From CAJXVY01 sp965657575 (lineage in GTDB: Bacteria; Actinomycetota; Actinomycetes; Actinomycetales; Microbacteriaceae): 64,000 bases of DNA. Numbering within the stretch: the stretch's first letter is position 1; each line of letters opens with the position of its first letter. A program made the translations under genes and the position numbers. This document shows, piece after piece, positions 1-6,415 of the stretch. The stretch lies in assembly GCA_965657575.1 (NCBI GenBank), contig CBFHOK010000004.1, positions 35,948-99,947 of the forward strand, given 5' to 3'. The notes under the pieces are model-generated. The model was not told the origin of the DNA, made no database searches, and saw nothing but the letters and a program-made list of their open reading frames with translations.

Positions 1-1
1 G

Positions 2-1066
2 CAGGTTCCGGTTGGGTTGTTGCTGGACCGCTATGGTTCTAGAAGGCTAATCGCAATTGGTGCATTGCTGATGGCTCTGGGTCAGTTACTGGTTGCAATA
101 GCGCCTGTTTTGGCGGTCGCCGTGATCGGCCGTGGTGTTTTGGGTCTTGGCGATGCTTTCACATTTATAAGTGTTCTGAGGTTGGTTCACACCTGGTTTG
201 AACCCAGACGGAGTGCGATACTGCAGCAGTATGTTGGCAATCTGGGTCAGCTTGGGCAGATTGCCAGCGCGATTCCTTTTGTCTATTTGCTTGGAATCAG
301 TGGATGGACCAGCGCCTTTTTGGCGCTTGCCTCACTTAGCTTTCTCATCGCAGCACTTTCTTGGCTCGTCATCCGAGACAAACAACAGAAAAAGGCTGCT
401 GTTAGCTGGAGCAAAGCGGTCCACGAATTGAAAGAAACTGTCTCTAGATCTGGAACCAAGATGAGTTTTTGGGTTCACTTCACCGCACAGCCAACTCCTG
501 TAACTTTTGGCCTTTTATGGGGAGTTCCGTTCATGGTTGAAGCCCAGGGTTTCTCAACTTGGACCGCCAGTGCCGCACTGACGTTTATGGTGCTGTGGGG
601 GATAGTGGCGGGAGGAATCATTGGGCCACTGAGTGCAAGGCATCCAACTTACAGAAGACGAATAGTAATTACACAGATGCTGGTGATTTTTCTCGCTTGG
701 ACCGCAGTGCTGGTTTATCCCGCACCCATACCGATTTGGCTGCTGGTTGTTTTCCTTTTGGCCATTACTCCCGGTGGACCAGTGTCGTTTTTGGCCTTTG
801 AGTACTCATCTCAACTCATTGATGAAAACAAGCGAGGGGCAGCGAACGGTTTTATCAACACCGGAGGCTTCCTGGCTGGCTTGATTATTATCTTCGTGGT
901 TGGGCTGGGACTTGATTTTGCGCTGGTTAGCGGGATCAGTGAGTCAAGGTTTGCAATCGAAGGATTCAGAATCGCCATTATTGGACAGGGCCTCATTCTG
1001 ATGTTTGGGCTGATTATGTTTTTGAGAGAAAATGCCAAAACTCAAGTGCTTCTGAACGAGGAATAG
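2..1066 (+). CDS. MFS transporter, 5'-truncated by window edge
   Basis: The last 354 residues of a Major Facilitator Superfamily permease; the reading frame is open at the window edge, so the N-terminus lies outside. The visible part starts inside the loop after TM2, with the family's motif A in the form LLLDRYGSRR, followed by about ten hydrophobic helices, a charged central loop near residue 125 (DKQQKKA) and a short polar tail. Membrane location and proton-coupled or facilitated transport are family knowledge. The substrate cannot be read from sequence. It lies 125 bp upstream of rpoD on the same strand, with no clear terminator between. Confidence 0.9.
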   Translation, partial: QVPVGLLLDRYGSRRLIAIGALLMALGQLLVAIAPVLAVAVIGRGVLGLGDAFTFISVLRLVHTWFEPRRSAILQQYVGNLGQLGQIASAIPFVYLLGISGWTSAFLALASLSFLIAALSWLVIRDKQQKKAAVSWSKAVHELKETVSRSGTKMSFWVHFTAQPTPVTFGLLWGVPFMVEAQGFSTWTASAALTFMVLWGIVAGGIIGPLSARHPTYRRRIVITQMLVIFLAWTAVLVYPAPIPIWLLVVFLLAITPGGPVSFLAFEYSSQLIDENKRGAANGFINTGGFLAGLIIIFVVGLGLDFALVSGISESRFAIEGFRIAIIGQGLILMFGLIMFLRENAKTQVLLNEE

Positions 1067-1107
1067 CTGAAATACATAATTTGTTTTACTGTGCCTAGTG
1101 AAAAATA

Positions 1108-1160
1108 GACAGAAGTCTGTCATACTGGTGACTTGCCCATGCAAGTGAACTTGACATGGG
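1108..1160 (+). promoter_or_regulatory. Inverted repeats in the rpoD upstream region
   Basis: Two inverted repeats stand between the MFS gene and rpoD. The first is GACAGA-AG-TCTGTC (1108-1121). The second, at 1136-1160, pairs CCCATGCAAGT with ACTTG-A-CATGGG around a GA loop: 11 base pairs with one bulged A. An alternative fold pairs CTTGC (1132-1136) with GCAAG (1141-1145). No U-run follows, so a terminator is unlikely. They could be an operator or a 5'-UTR structure ahead of the Shine-Dalgarno at 1176-1184. Function unknown. Confidence 0.4.
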
Positions 1161-1190
1161 ATTATCTTCTGCCCTGGGAAGGAGCGAATC

Positions 1191-2336
1191 ATCGCTGTAA
1201 AGGCCTCTAAGTCAAGCAAGGTTGCTGCCAAAAAGGCACAGCCAAAATCTAAGGCTACCCAGGAAAAAGAAGAGACTCTTGATGATGTTCAGAACATCGT
1301 GGCAGAGGCCACAGATGCGGTAAATCTGGCCGATGAGGTATCAGACGAAACCAGCGAAATTTTAGTTATTAGCGACTCGGACGAGGATGACATCCCCTCC
1401 GCAACAGCAACCATCTCAGGTGCTACCGCAGACCCGGTAAAGGATTACCTAAAGCAAATTGGTAAAGTCGCGCTTTTGAATGCCGAGCTCGAGGTAGAGC
1501 TAGCCAAGCGCATTGAAGCCGGTCTATTTGCAGAAGAGAAGTTGAAAACCGAGAAGAAGCTGAGCCCTGAGATGCGAAGCGATTTGCGTTGGGTTATGAA
1601 AGATGGCCAACGAGCCAAAGCCCACTTGTTGGAGGCAAACCTGCGATTGGTTGTAAGCCTTGCAAAGCGCTACACCGGCCGTGGAATGCAGTTTTTGGAT
1701 TTGATCCAAGAGGGAAACCTTGGTCTTATCAGAGCTGTTGAAAAATTTGACTACACCAAGGGTTATAAATTCTCAACCTACGCAACCTGGTGGATCAGGC
1801 AGGCGATTACCAGAGCTATGGCTGACCAGGCCAGGACAATCCGAATTCCCGTGCACATGGTCGAGGTCATTAACAAACTTGCCAGAGTTCAACGTCAGCT
1901 TCTTCAAGACCTAGGCCGCGAGCCAACCCCAGAGGAACTCGCAGCTGAGTTAGACATGACGCCTGAAAAAGTTGTTGAGGTTCAGAAATACGGACGCGAG
2001 CCAATATCTCTATCAACCCCACTTGGTGAAGATGGAGACAGTGAATTCGGTGACCTGATTGAAGATACCGAAGCAGTTGTTCCAGCCGATGCTGTCGGCT
2101 ACACAATGTTGCAAAGAGAGCTCGAGAGAGTGCTTGATAGCCTTCACCCGAGAGAGGCTGGGGTCATCAGGTCCAGATTCGGTCTTGGAGATGGTGTTCA
2201 GATGACACTTGACCAAATTGGCGAAAAGTTCGGCGTAACTCGCGAGCGAATTCGCCAGATTGAATCGAAGACCATGTCGAAACTCCGTCACCCCTCAAGG
2301 TCTCAACTACTTAGGGACTACCTGGACCAGTCATGA
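1191..2336 (+). CDS. rpoD: Principal RNA polymerase sigma factor (SigA/HrdB type), apparent ATC start
   Basis: Primary sigma-70 factor that directs RNA polymerase to housekeeping promoters. Landmarks in the 381-residue version: Lys/Ala-rich N-terminus typical of actinobacterial SigA, region 1.2 from DPVKDYLKQIG (about residue 81), region 2.4 YATWWIRQAITRA (about 200), regions 3 and 4, and the region 4.2 helix-turn-helix GVTRERIRQIE near the end. Start choice: GGGAAGGAG at 1176-1184 sits 6 nt before ATC at 1191 (another ATC at 1188), and the frame from there encodes the expected basic tail (AVKASKSSK). The only conventional in-frame start is GTG 1299, which has no Shine-Dalgarno and would drop this tail. 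No ATG, GTG or TTG occurs in frame between the stop at 1152 and 1299. Confidence 0.93.
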   Translation: MAVKASKSSKVAAKKAQPKSKATQEKEETLDDVQNIVAEATDAVNLADEVSDETSEILVISDSDEDDIPSATATISGATADPVKDYLKQIGKVALLNAELEVELAKRIEAGLFAEEKLKTEKKLSPEMRSDLRWVMKDGQRAKAHLLEANLRLVVSLAKRYTGRGMQFLDLIQEGNLGLIRAVEKFDYTKGYKFSTYATWWIRQAITRAMADQARTIRIPVHMVEVINKLARVQRQLLQDLGREPTPEELAAELDMTPEKVVEVQKYGREPISLSTPLGEDGDSEFGDLIEDTEAVVPADAVGYTMLQRELERVLDSLHPREAGVIRSRFGLGDGVQMTLDQIGEKFGVTRERIRQIESKTMSKLRHPSRSQLLRDYLDQS

Positions 2337-3547
2337 GAACACTAATCGCTTTGGCCACCGGCCGGGCGGTTCGGAAATTAATCAGAGTCTTTCGTCACGG
2401 CGGGGGATCAGCGGTTCCGGGAACAATAGCTTCCAAAATTCAACCAAAACTATTTGAAATAGCCATATCCCAATTCCCCCTTGGTTTAGTTGTTGTAAGT
2501 GGCAGTAGTGGTAAATCAAGTACCACAAAGTTTCTAGTGCAAATACTTGAGGCTCAGGGTATGAAGGTTTTTTCAAACCCATCAACAGCAAACATAAAAC
2601 AAGGTTTATTCAGTGCTGTGTTGCAAGGTGCAAGGGGCCTTTCTCTTCCAAGGGCGGATATTGCGGTGATTGAAATGGATGAGGCTTACGCAGCTAAAAT
2701 AGGCGCGCCACTCAAGCCCAGGTTGAGTGTCATCACAAATGTTATGGATGAGCAGCTTGATCGGTTCGGAGACTCCAGTCACGTATTTGATGCGCTTAGA
2801 ACGCTTGCATTGGAAAGCAAGAAAGTTTTAGCTAACGGAAACGACCCGACATTGGCTGAACTGGGCAAACATGGTGCAAAGTTTTTTGGTTTTACAGCCG
2901 AACTCGCCAATCTCGAAGCAGCTCCACGTTACGCAGTATCGGATGAAAAAATGATTGAAAAACTGGACTACCAGATTGAAGCAAACCATCCGCTAAGACT
3001 GACTACCGGTGAGCAGGAGCTTCAACTTGAGTTGCCCGATAACGGATTGCATATGACTCTCAATTTTGCTGCTGCGGTCGCTGCTGCAACCGAGTTGGTT
3101 ACGAAACTGGATACGACCAAACTTTCTGAAACCGCAAAGAATCTGAAGGGAGTTTATGGGAGAGACACCGTGGAGACCATTAGCGGTGTTCCATCTAGGA
3201 TTCTCCTTGTTCAAAATCGAGAGAGCTTCCGCCTCAACCTACTGAAGGCTATCGAGTCGGAGCAATTATTTATGGCAATCGGCACTGACGTGAAAGATCC
3301 GTCGTGGTTGTGGGGGGTTGACTTTTCAAAGCTTTCGAAGGTGGATATCCTCACCGGTCATCATGCAGTACCAATGAAATATCGTCTTCGGAGTTGTGGC
3401 GTTGAGGTTGGTAAATTGGTGACGGATTTCGAGGAAGCACTGACAGTGTTTTTATCAGGTGAACCGCCAACAAAAGGTGAACGCGTGTTGATTGTCACGG
3501 CCGATACATTTAGGCGGATGAAACGAAGCTTGGAGCTGGGCCCATGA
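2333..3547 (+). CDS. MurT-like Mur ligase family protein lacking the zinc ribbon
   Basis: Homologue of MurT, the Mur-ligase-fold subunit of the MurT-GatD complex that amidates the alpha-carboxyl of D-Glu in lipid II using ATP and GatD-derived ammonia. Seen: P-loop SGSSGKSST (56-64), the family block TNVMDEQLDRFG (135-146), Mur central domain, and the C-terminal DPSWLWGVDF (322-331) that contains the Asp/Trp stretch typical of MurT. Odd: the whole protein has one Cys, so the Cys4 zinc ribbon normally inserted in the central domain is gone (region around 190-225). The P-loop reads GSSGKSS rather than the usual GTNGKTT. Overlaps rpoD by 4 nt and the downstream gene by 4 nt. Family assignment is firm; retained amidation is doubtful. 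Confidence 0.85.
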   Translation: MRTLIALATGRAVRKLIRVFRHGGGSAVPGTIASKIQPKLFEIAISQFPLGLVVVSGSSGKSSTTKFLVQILEAQGMKVFSNPSTANIKQGLFSAVLQGARGLSLPRADIAVIEMDEAYAAKIGAPLKPRLSVITNVMDEQLDRFGDSSHVFDALRTLALESKKVLANGNDPTLAELGKHGAKFFGFTAELANLEAAPRYAVSDEKMIEKLDYQIEANHPLRLTTGEQELQLELPDNGLHMTLNFAAAVAAATELVTKLDTTKLSETAKNLKGVYGRDTVETISGVPSRILLVQNRESFRLNLLKAIESEQLFMAIGTDVKDPSWLWGVDFSKLSKVDILTGHHAVPMKYRLRSCGVEVGKLVTDFEEALTVFLSGEPPTKGERVLIVTADTFRRMKRSLELGP

Positions 3548-4077
3548 TTGGTTTTCTATATCCTGAGATATGCAATCAGCAGGGGGATTTGGGTTATAAG
3601 GACTGGCTTCAATCCAAAGGCATTGAGGCAGAAGATATCGCAGACAAGCCAATTGCTGGCATTTCCGGGGTTGTTATTGGTGACGTTTCTGAGCGAGGAT
3701 CAGGGATGCTTGAAAAAAGGCTTGAGAACCATTGGTTGTTGGATGCAGTAAAAGATGGGGTGACGGTTTTAGCCATTGGCAATTCGGCAAGGATTTTCGC
3801 GAAATTTCTTAATGTCAAAACAACCTTGGGCTCTCATAAGAGTGAGTTTGTTGAGACAGAATTTTTAGGACAAAAAATCTATGGGTTTATAAATGGCCCC
3901 TATGACCTTGATTATCTTGTAACCGAGCATCAAATTGGCCAGGGGCGATTGATCCAATGTGCTTTGCTGGGGCCAGTTTGCGTGGTCAACCCCTGGTTTG
4001 AAAACCATTGCTTCGGCATTCAAACAACAGGTAGAGATGACTTGGCTCTCCACTACGAGAAGCTAGCGAGAGATTAG
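3544..4077 (+). CDS. GatD-like amidotransferase with both catalytic residues replaced
   Basis: Partner gene of the MurT-like protein, related to GatD, the class I glutaminase of lipid II amidation. It has 177 residues against roughly 240 in GatD. The N-terminal half aligns with GatD (YPEICNQQGDLGY, then VVIGDVSERGSGM). Where GatD has the nucleophile motif ICGGYQ, this protein reads AIGNSAR with Gly79. Where GatD has YLHGP, it reads ALLGP with Leu142 in place of the catalytic His. The glutamine-site loop (FENHGG in GatD) is FINGPY. Glutaminase activity is therefore not expected. The frame is intact and translationally coupled to the MurT-like gene (GGAG Shine-Dalgarno, ATGA overlap), so it looks maintained rather than a decaying pseudogene. 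Confidence 0.8.
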   Translation: MIGFLYPEICNQQGDLGYKDWLQSKGIEAEDIADKPIAGISGVVIGDVSERGSGMLEKRLENHWLLDAVKDGVTVLAIGNSARIFAKFLNVKTTLGSHKSEFVETEFLGQKIYGFINGPYDLDYLVTEHQIGQGRLIQCALLGPVCVVNPWFENHCFGIQTTGRDDLALHYEKLARD

Positions 4078-4248
4078 GTCAGTTTTGTCTTGCCACTCGA
4101 CCATGATTGGCTCGAGCTTATCTTTGTTAACTTTGCCGTGGTGGCCGCAGAACAAAAGCTCTCCTGATTCCAACTTGACAATTACAAAAGCCTGAGCTCC
4201 GCAAATATCACACCTGTCTGTGGGGGATAACGTAGTGGTTTCTGACAT
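4063..4248 (-). CDS. DUF7455-type small zinc-binding protein
   Basis: A 61-residue protein of the actinobacterial DUF7455 family. It carries CDICGAQAF near residue 13 and FCGHHGKVN near residue 34, giving a CxxC...CxHH zinc-binding pattern. Function unknown; family members often lie beside rpoD and topoisomerase IV genes in Actinobacteria. Its 3' end overlaps that of the GatD-like gene by 15 nt (convergent). No Shine-Dalgarno precedes the ATG; instead TACCCT lies 6 nt upstream, which suggests a leaderless mRNA. Confidence 0.85.
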   Translation of the reverse strand: MSETTTLSPTDRCDICGAQAFVIVKLESGELLFCGHHGKVNKDKLEPIMVEWQDKTDLISR

Positions 4249-4254
4249 GGTTCA

Positions 4255-4260
4255 AGGGTA
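4255..4260 (-). promoter_or_regulatory. Putative leaderless -10 of the DUF7455 gene
   Basis: On the minus strand TACCCT is followed by 6 nt (TGAACC) and then the ATG. This fits an actinobacterial TANNNT -10 that places transcription start at or next to the start codon. No Shine-Dalgarno is present and no convincing -35 was found. Confidence 0.4.
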
Positions 4261-4299
4261 CGTGAATAAAGCGGGGGGATAGGACCAAAAACGGTTAGT

Positions 4300-4344
4300 T
4301 TCGCCACAGGCGAAGTGTCAGAGCGGTGGCTTCAATGTTTGAAG
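4300..4344. repeat. Two short perfect inverted repeats between the DUF7455 gene and parE
   Basis: TTCGCC-ACA-GGCGAA at 4300-4314 and CTTCAA-TGT-TTGAAG at 4330-4344, each with 6-bp arms and a 3-nt spacer. The second ends 1 nt before the proposed parE -10 (4346-4351), a position suited to an operator. Neither is followed by a T-run, so terminators are unlikely. The regulator is unknown. Confidence 0.4.
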
Positions 4345-4345
4345 A

Positions 4346-4351
4346 TAAGTT
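4346..4351 (+). promoter_or_regulatory. Putative leaderless -10 of parE
   Basis: TAAGTT followed by 6 nt and the GTG start at 4358. The only purine run before GTG (GGA) directly abuts it and is too close to act as a Shine-Dalgarno. No good -35 was seen. Confidence 0.4.
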
Positions 4352-4357
4352 ATTGGA

Positions 4358-6415
4358 GTGACCGACTACTCCGCAAGACATCTCAGTGTTCTCGAAGGCC
4401 TAGAAGCCGTTAGAAAAAGACCGGGCATGTATATAGGGTCTACTGACTCCAGAGGACTCATGCACTGCCTTTGGGAGATCATCGACAACAGCGTAGATGA
4501 GGCTCTTGGCGGGCACTGCTCGTCAATTCAAGTACTGGTCAATGAAGATGGTTCGGCAACCGTTGTGGACGATGGCCGAGGGATTCCAATAGATAATGAG
4601 CGCAAAACGGGACTGAGTGGCGTTGAGCTGATTTTCACCAAACTTCATGCTGGTGGCAAGTTTGGCGGAGGAAGCTATGCCGCAAGTGGAGGTTTGCACG
4701 GTGTTGGGGCGAGTGTTGTCAACGCCCTGAGTGAAAGACTTGACGCCAAGGTAAGGCGTGAGGGATACACGTGGGAGATGACTTTTCACAGGGGTGAGCC
4801 GGGAGTTTTTCAAGGATCAAAACCTGATTCCAAATTTGACCCTTTTGTAAATGCAAGTGAGCTCTCCAAGGGTAAAAAAGTACCAAAAAAGGAAACTGGA
4901 ACGGAAGTCACTTTCTGGCCCGATCCCCAGATTTTCACCAGCACCGAGTTTGATAAAGATACTCTGATATCAAGACTTCGACAGACTGCATTTTTAGTCC
5001 CCGGTCTCAGATTGACCCTCAATTGGAAACAAGATGACCCGGAGGAGTTTTTCTACGAGGGTGGGCTTATTGACTTTGTAGACTTCATTGCACCTGACTC
5101 AGCAATCACACCTACATATTTCGTCGATAGCAATGGTGCCTATAGGGAGACTGTTCCAGTTTTGGATGAAAAGACTGGATCGATGAAATCAACTGAACTG
5201 GAGCGAGAATGCAGGGTCAGGGTCTCGCTCCGCTGGGGTGCCGGTTATGAAACAACCGTAAAGAGTTTCGTAAACATAATCTCAACCCCCAAGGGCGGAA
5301 CGCATTTATCAGGATTCGAGCAAGGACTGGTAAAAGCGGTCAAATCCTACATTGAGAGCAATGCACGCAAATTCAAACTTGGAACACTCAAATTAGAAAA
5401 GGATGATGTGCTGGCTGGACTCAGTGCGATTGTCACAGTGAGTATGAGTGAACCCCAATTTGAGGGTCAAACCAAGGAGGTTCTTGGGACCCCCGCCATA
5501 AAACAAATCGTTTCGAATGCGGCTGTTAGTTGGTTCAAGGAACTCATCGCATCAAAAAAACGTGAGGACAAGGCCGCCCTAGTCGCTATTGCCGAAAAAA
5601 TCGTCAACGAAGGTAAAGCGCGAGTAAGCGCTCGCCAAATCAAGGAAAACCAGCGACGTAAAAACGCCCTAGAGAGTTCATCGCTTCCAGCAAAGCTTGT
5701 TGATTGCAGATCTAGCGAGGGTGCTGGCAGCGAACTGTTCATAGTTGAGGGTGACTCCGCACTTGGAACCGCTAAATTGGCGCGCGATAGTGAGTTTCAG
5801 GCGCTGTTGCCGATTAGAGGAAAAATCTTGAACGTTCAGAAAAGCTCAATCGCCGACATGCTCTCCAATGCTGAGTGCGCATCAATTACTCAGGTAATCG
5901 GCGGGGGGAGTGGCCGCAGTTTTGATCTGAGCAGTGTGAGGTACGAAAAAATTATTTTGATGAGCGATGCGGATGTTGATGGCGCGCACATCAGAACATT
6001 GCTTCTTACTCTGTTTTTTAGGTACATGAGACCACTGGTTGAAGCAGGTCGCGTTTATGCAGCGGTTCCACCACTGCACAGGGTGGTGATTGTTCATCCA
6101 GGTACTAAAGCTAACGAGACCGTTTATACATATTCCCAACAACAACTCGATAGATTGTTGTCTCAACTGGAGTCAAAAGGCTTGAGATATCAGCAGCCCA
6201 TTCAGCGCTATAAGGGTTTGGGCGAAATGGACGCTGATCAATTGGCGGAAACAACCATGAATCCAGAGATGCGCTCGTTGAGAAGAATAACGGCGAAAGA
6301 CGCAGAGATGTCAGACCAGGTTTTTGAACTGCTAATGGGTAGTGAGGTTGCCCCAAGAAGGGACTTTATTATTTCCTCGGCTGACAGCTTCGAAAGACAA
6401 AATATCGACGCTTAG
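4358..6415 (+). CDS. parE: DNA topoisomerase IV subunit B (type IIA, GyrB/ParE family)
   Basis: ATPase subunit of a type IIA topoisomerase, which decatenates or relaxes DNA together with the convergent parC product. Seen: GHKL ATPase motifs EIIDNSVDEAL (about 42), DDGRGIPI (about 72) and GGLHGVGASVVNAL (about 108); a transducer domain; TOPRIM motifs FIVEGDSAL (about 460) and DADVDGAH (about 540); and the C-terminal YKGLGEMD block. Length 685 is normal for this family. The gene order sigA - DUF7455 - parE is typical of Actinobacteria and supports ParE over GyrB, although no gyrAB is visible here for comparison. GTG start; the 3' end overlaps parC by 4 nt. Confidence 0.93.
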   Translation: MTDYSARHLSVLEGLEAVRKRPGMYIGSTDSRGLMHCLWEIIDNSVDEALGGHCSSIQVLVNEDGSATVVDDGRGIPIDNERKTGLSGVELIFTKLHAGGKFGGGSYAASGGLHGVGASVVNALSERLDAKVRREGYTWEMTFHRGEPGVFQGSKPDSKFDPFVNASELSKGKKVPKKETGTEVTFWPDPQIFTSTEFDKDTLISRLRQTAFLVPGLRLTLNWKQDDPEEFFYEGGLIDFVDFIAPDSAITPTYFVDSNGAYRETVPVLDEKTGSMKSTELERECRVRVSLRWGAGYETTVKSFVNIISTPKGGTHLSGFEQGLVKAVKSYIESNARKFKLGTLKLEKDDVLAGLSAIVTVSMSEPQFEGQTKEVLGTPAIKQIVSNAAVSWFKELIASKKREDKAALVAIAEKIVNEGKARVSARQIKENQRRKNALESSSLPAKLVDCRSSEGAGSELFIVEGDSALGTAKLARDSEFQALLPIRGKILNVQKSSIADMLSNAECASITQVIGGGSGRSFDLSSVRYEKIILMSDADVDGAHIRTLLLTLFFRYMRPLVEAGRVYAAVPPLHRVVIVHPGTKANETVYTYSQQQLDRLLSQLESKGLRYQQPIQRYKGLGEMDADQLAETTMNPEMRSLRRITAKDAEMSDQVFELLMGSEVAPRRDFIISSADSFERQNIDA

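Noticed and set aside
1151..1156. TTGACA as a -35 for rpoD
   Set aside because: No -10-like hexamer occurs 16-19 bp downstream; the bases are part of the 1136-1160 inverted repeat.
944..1231. Minus-strand reading frame across the MFS/rpoD junction
   Set aside because: No homology recognised, it lies over coding sequence and the rpoD leader, and no ribosome-binding site was seen.
1299..2336. GTG 1299 as the rpoD start
   Set aside because: No Shine-Dalgarno, and it removes the basic tail that is open and in frame from 1191. Kept only as the alternative.
3544..4077. GatD-like gene as a pseudogene
   Set aside because: The frame is intact, start and overlap are normal, and only specific residues are changed; described as a divergent gene instead.
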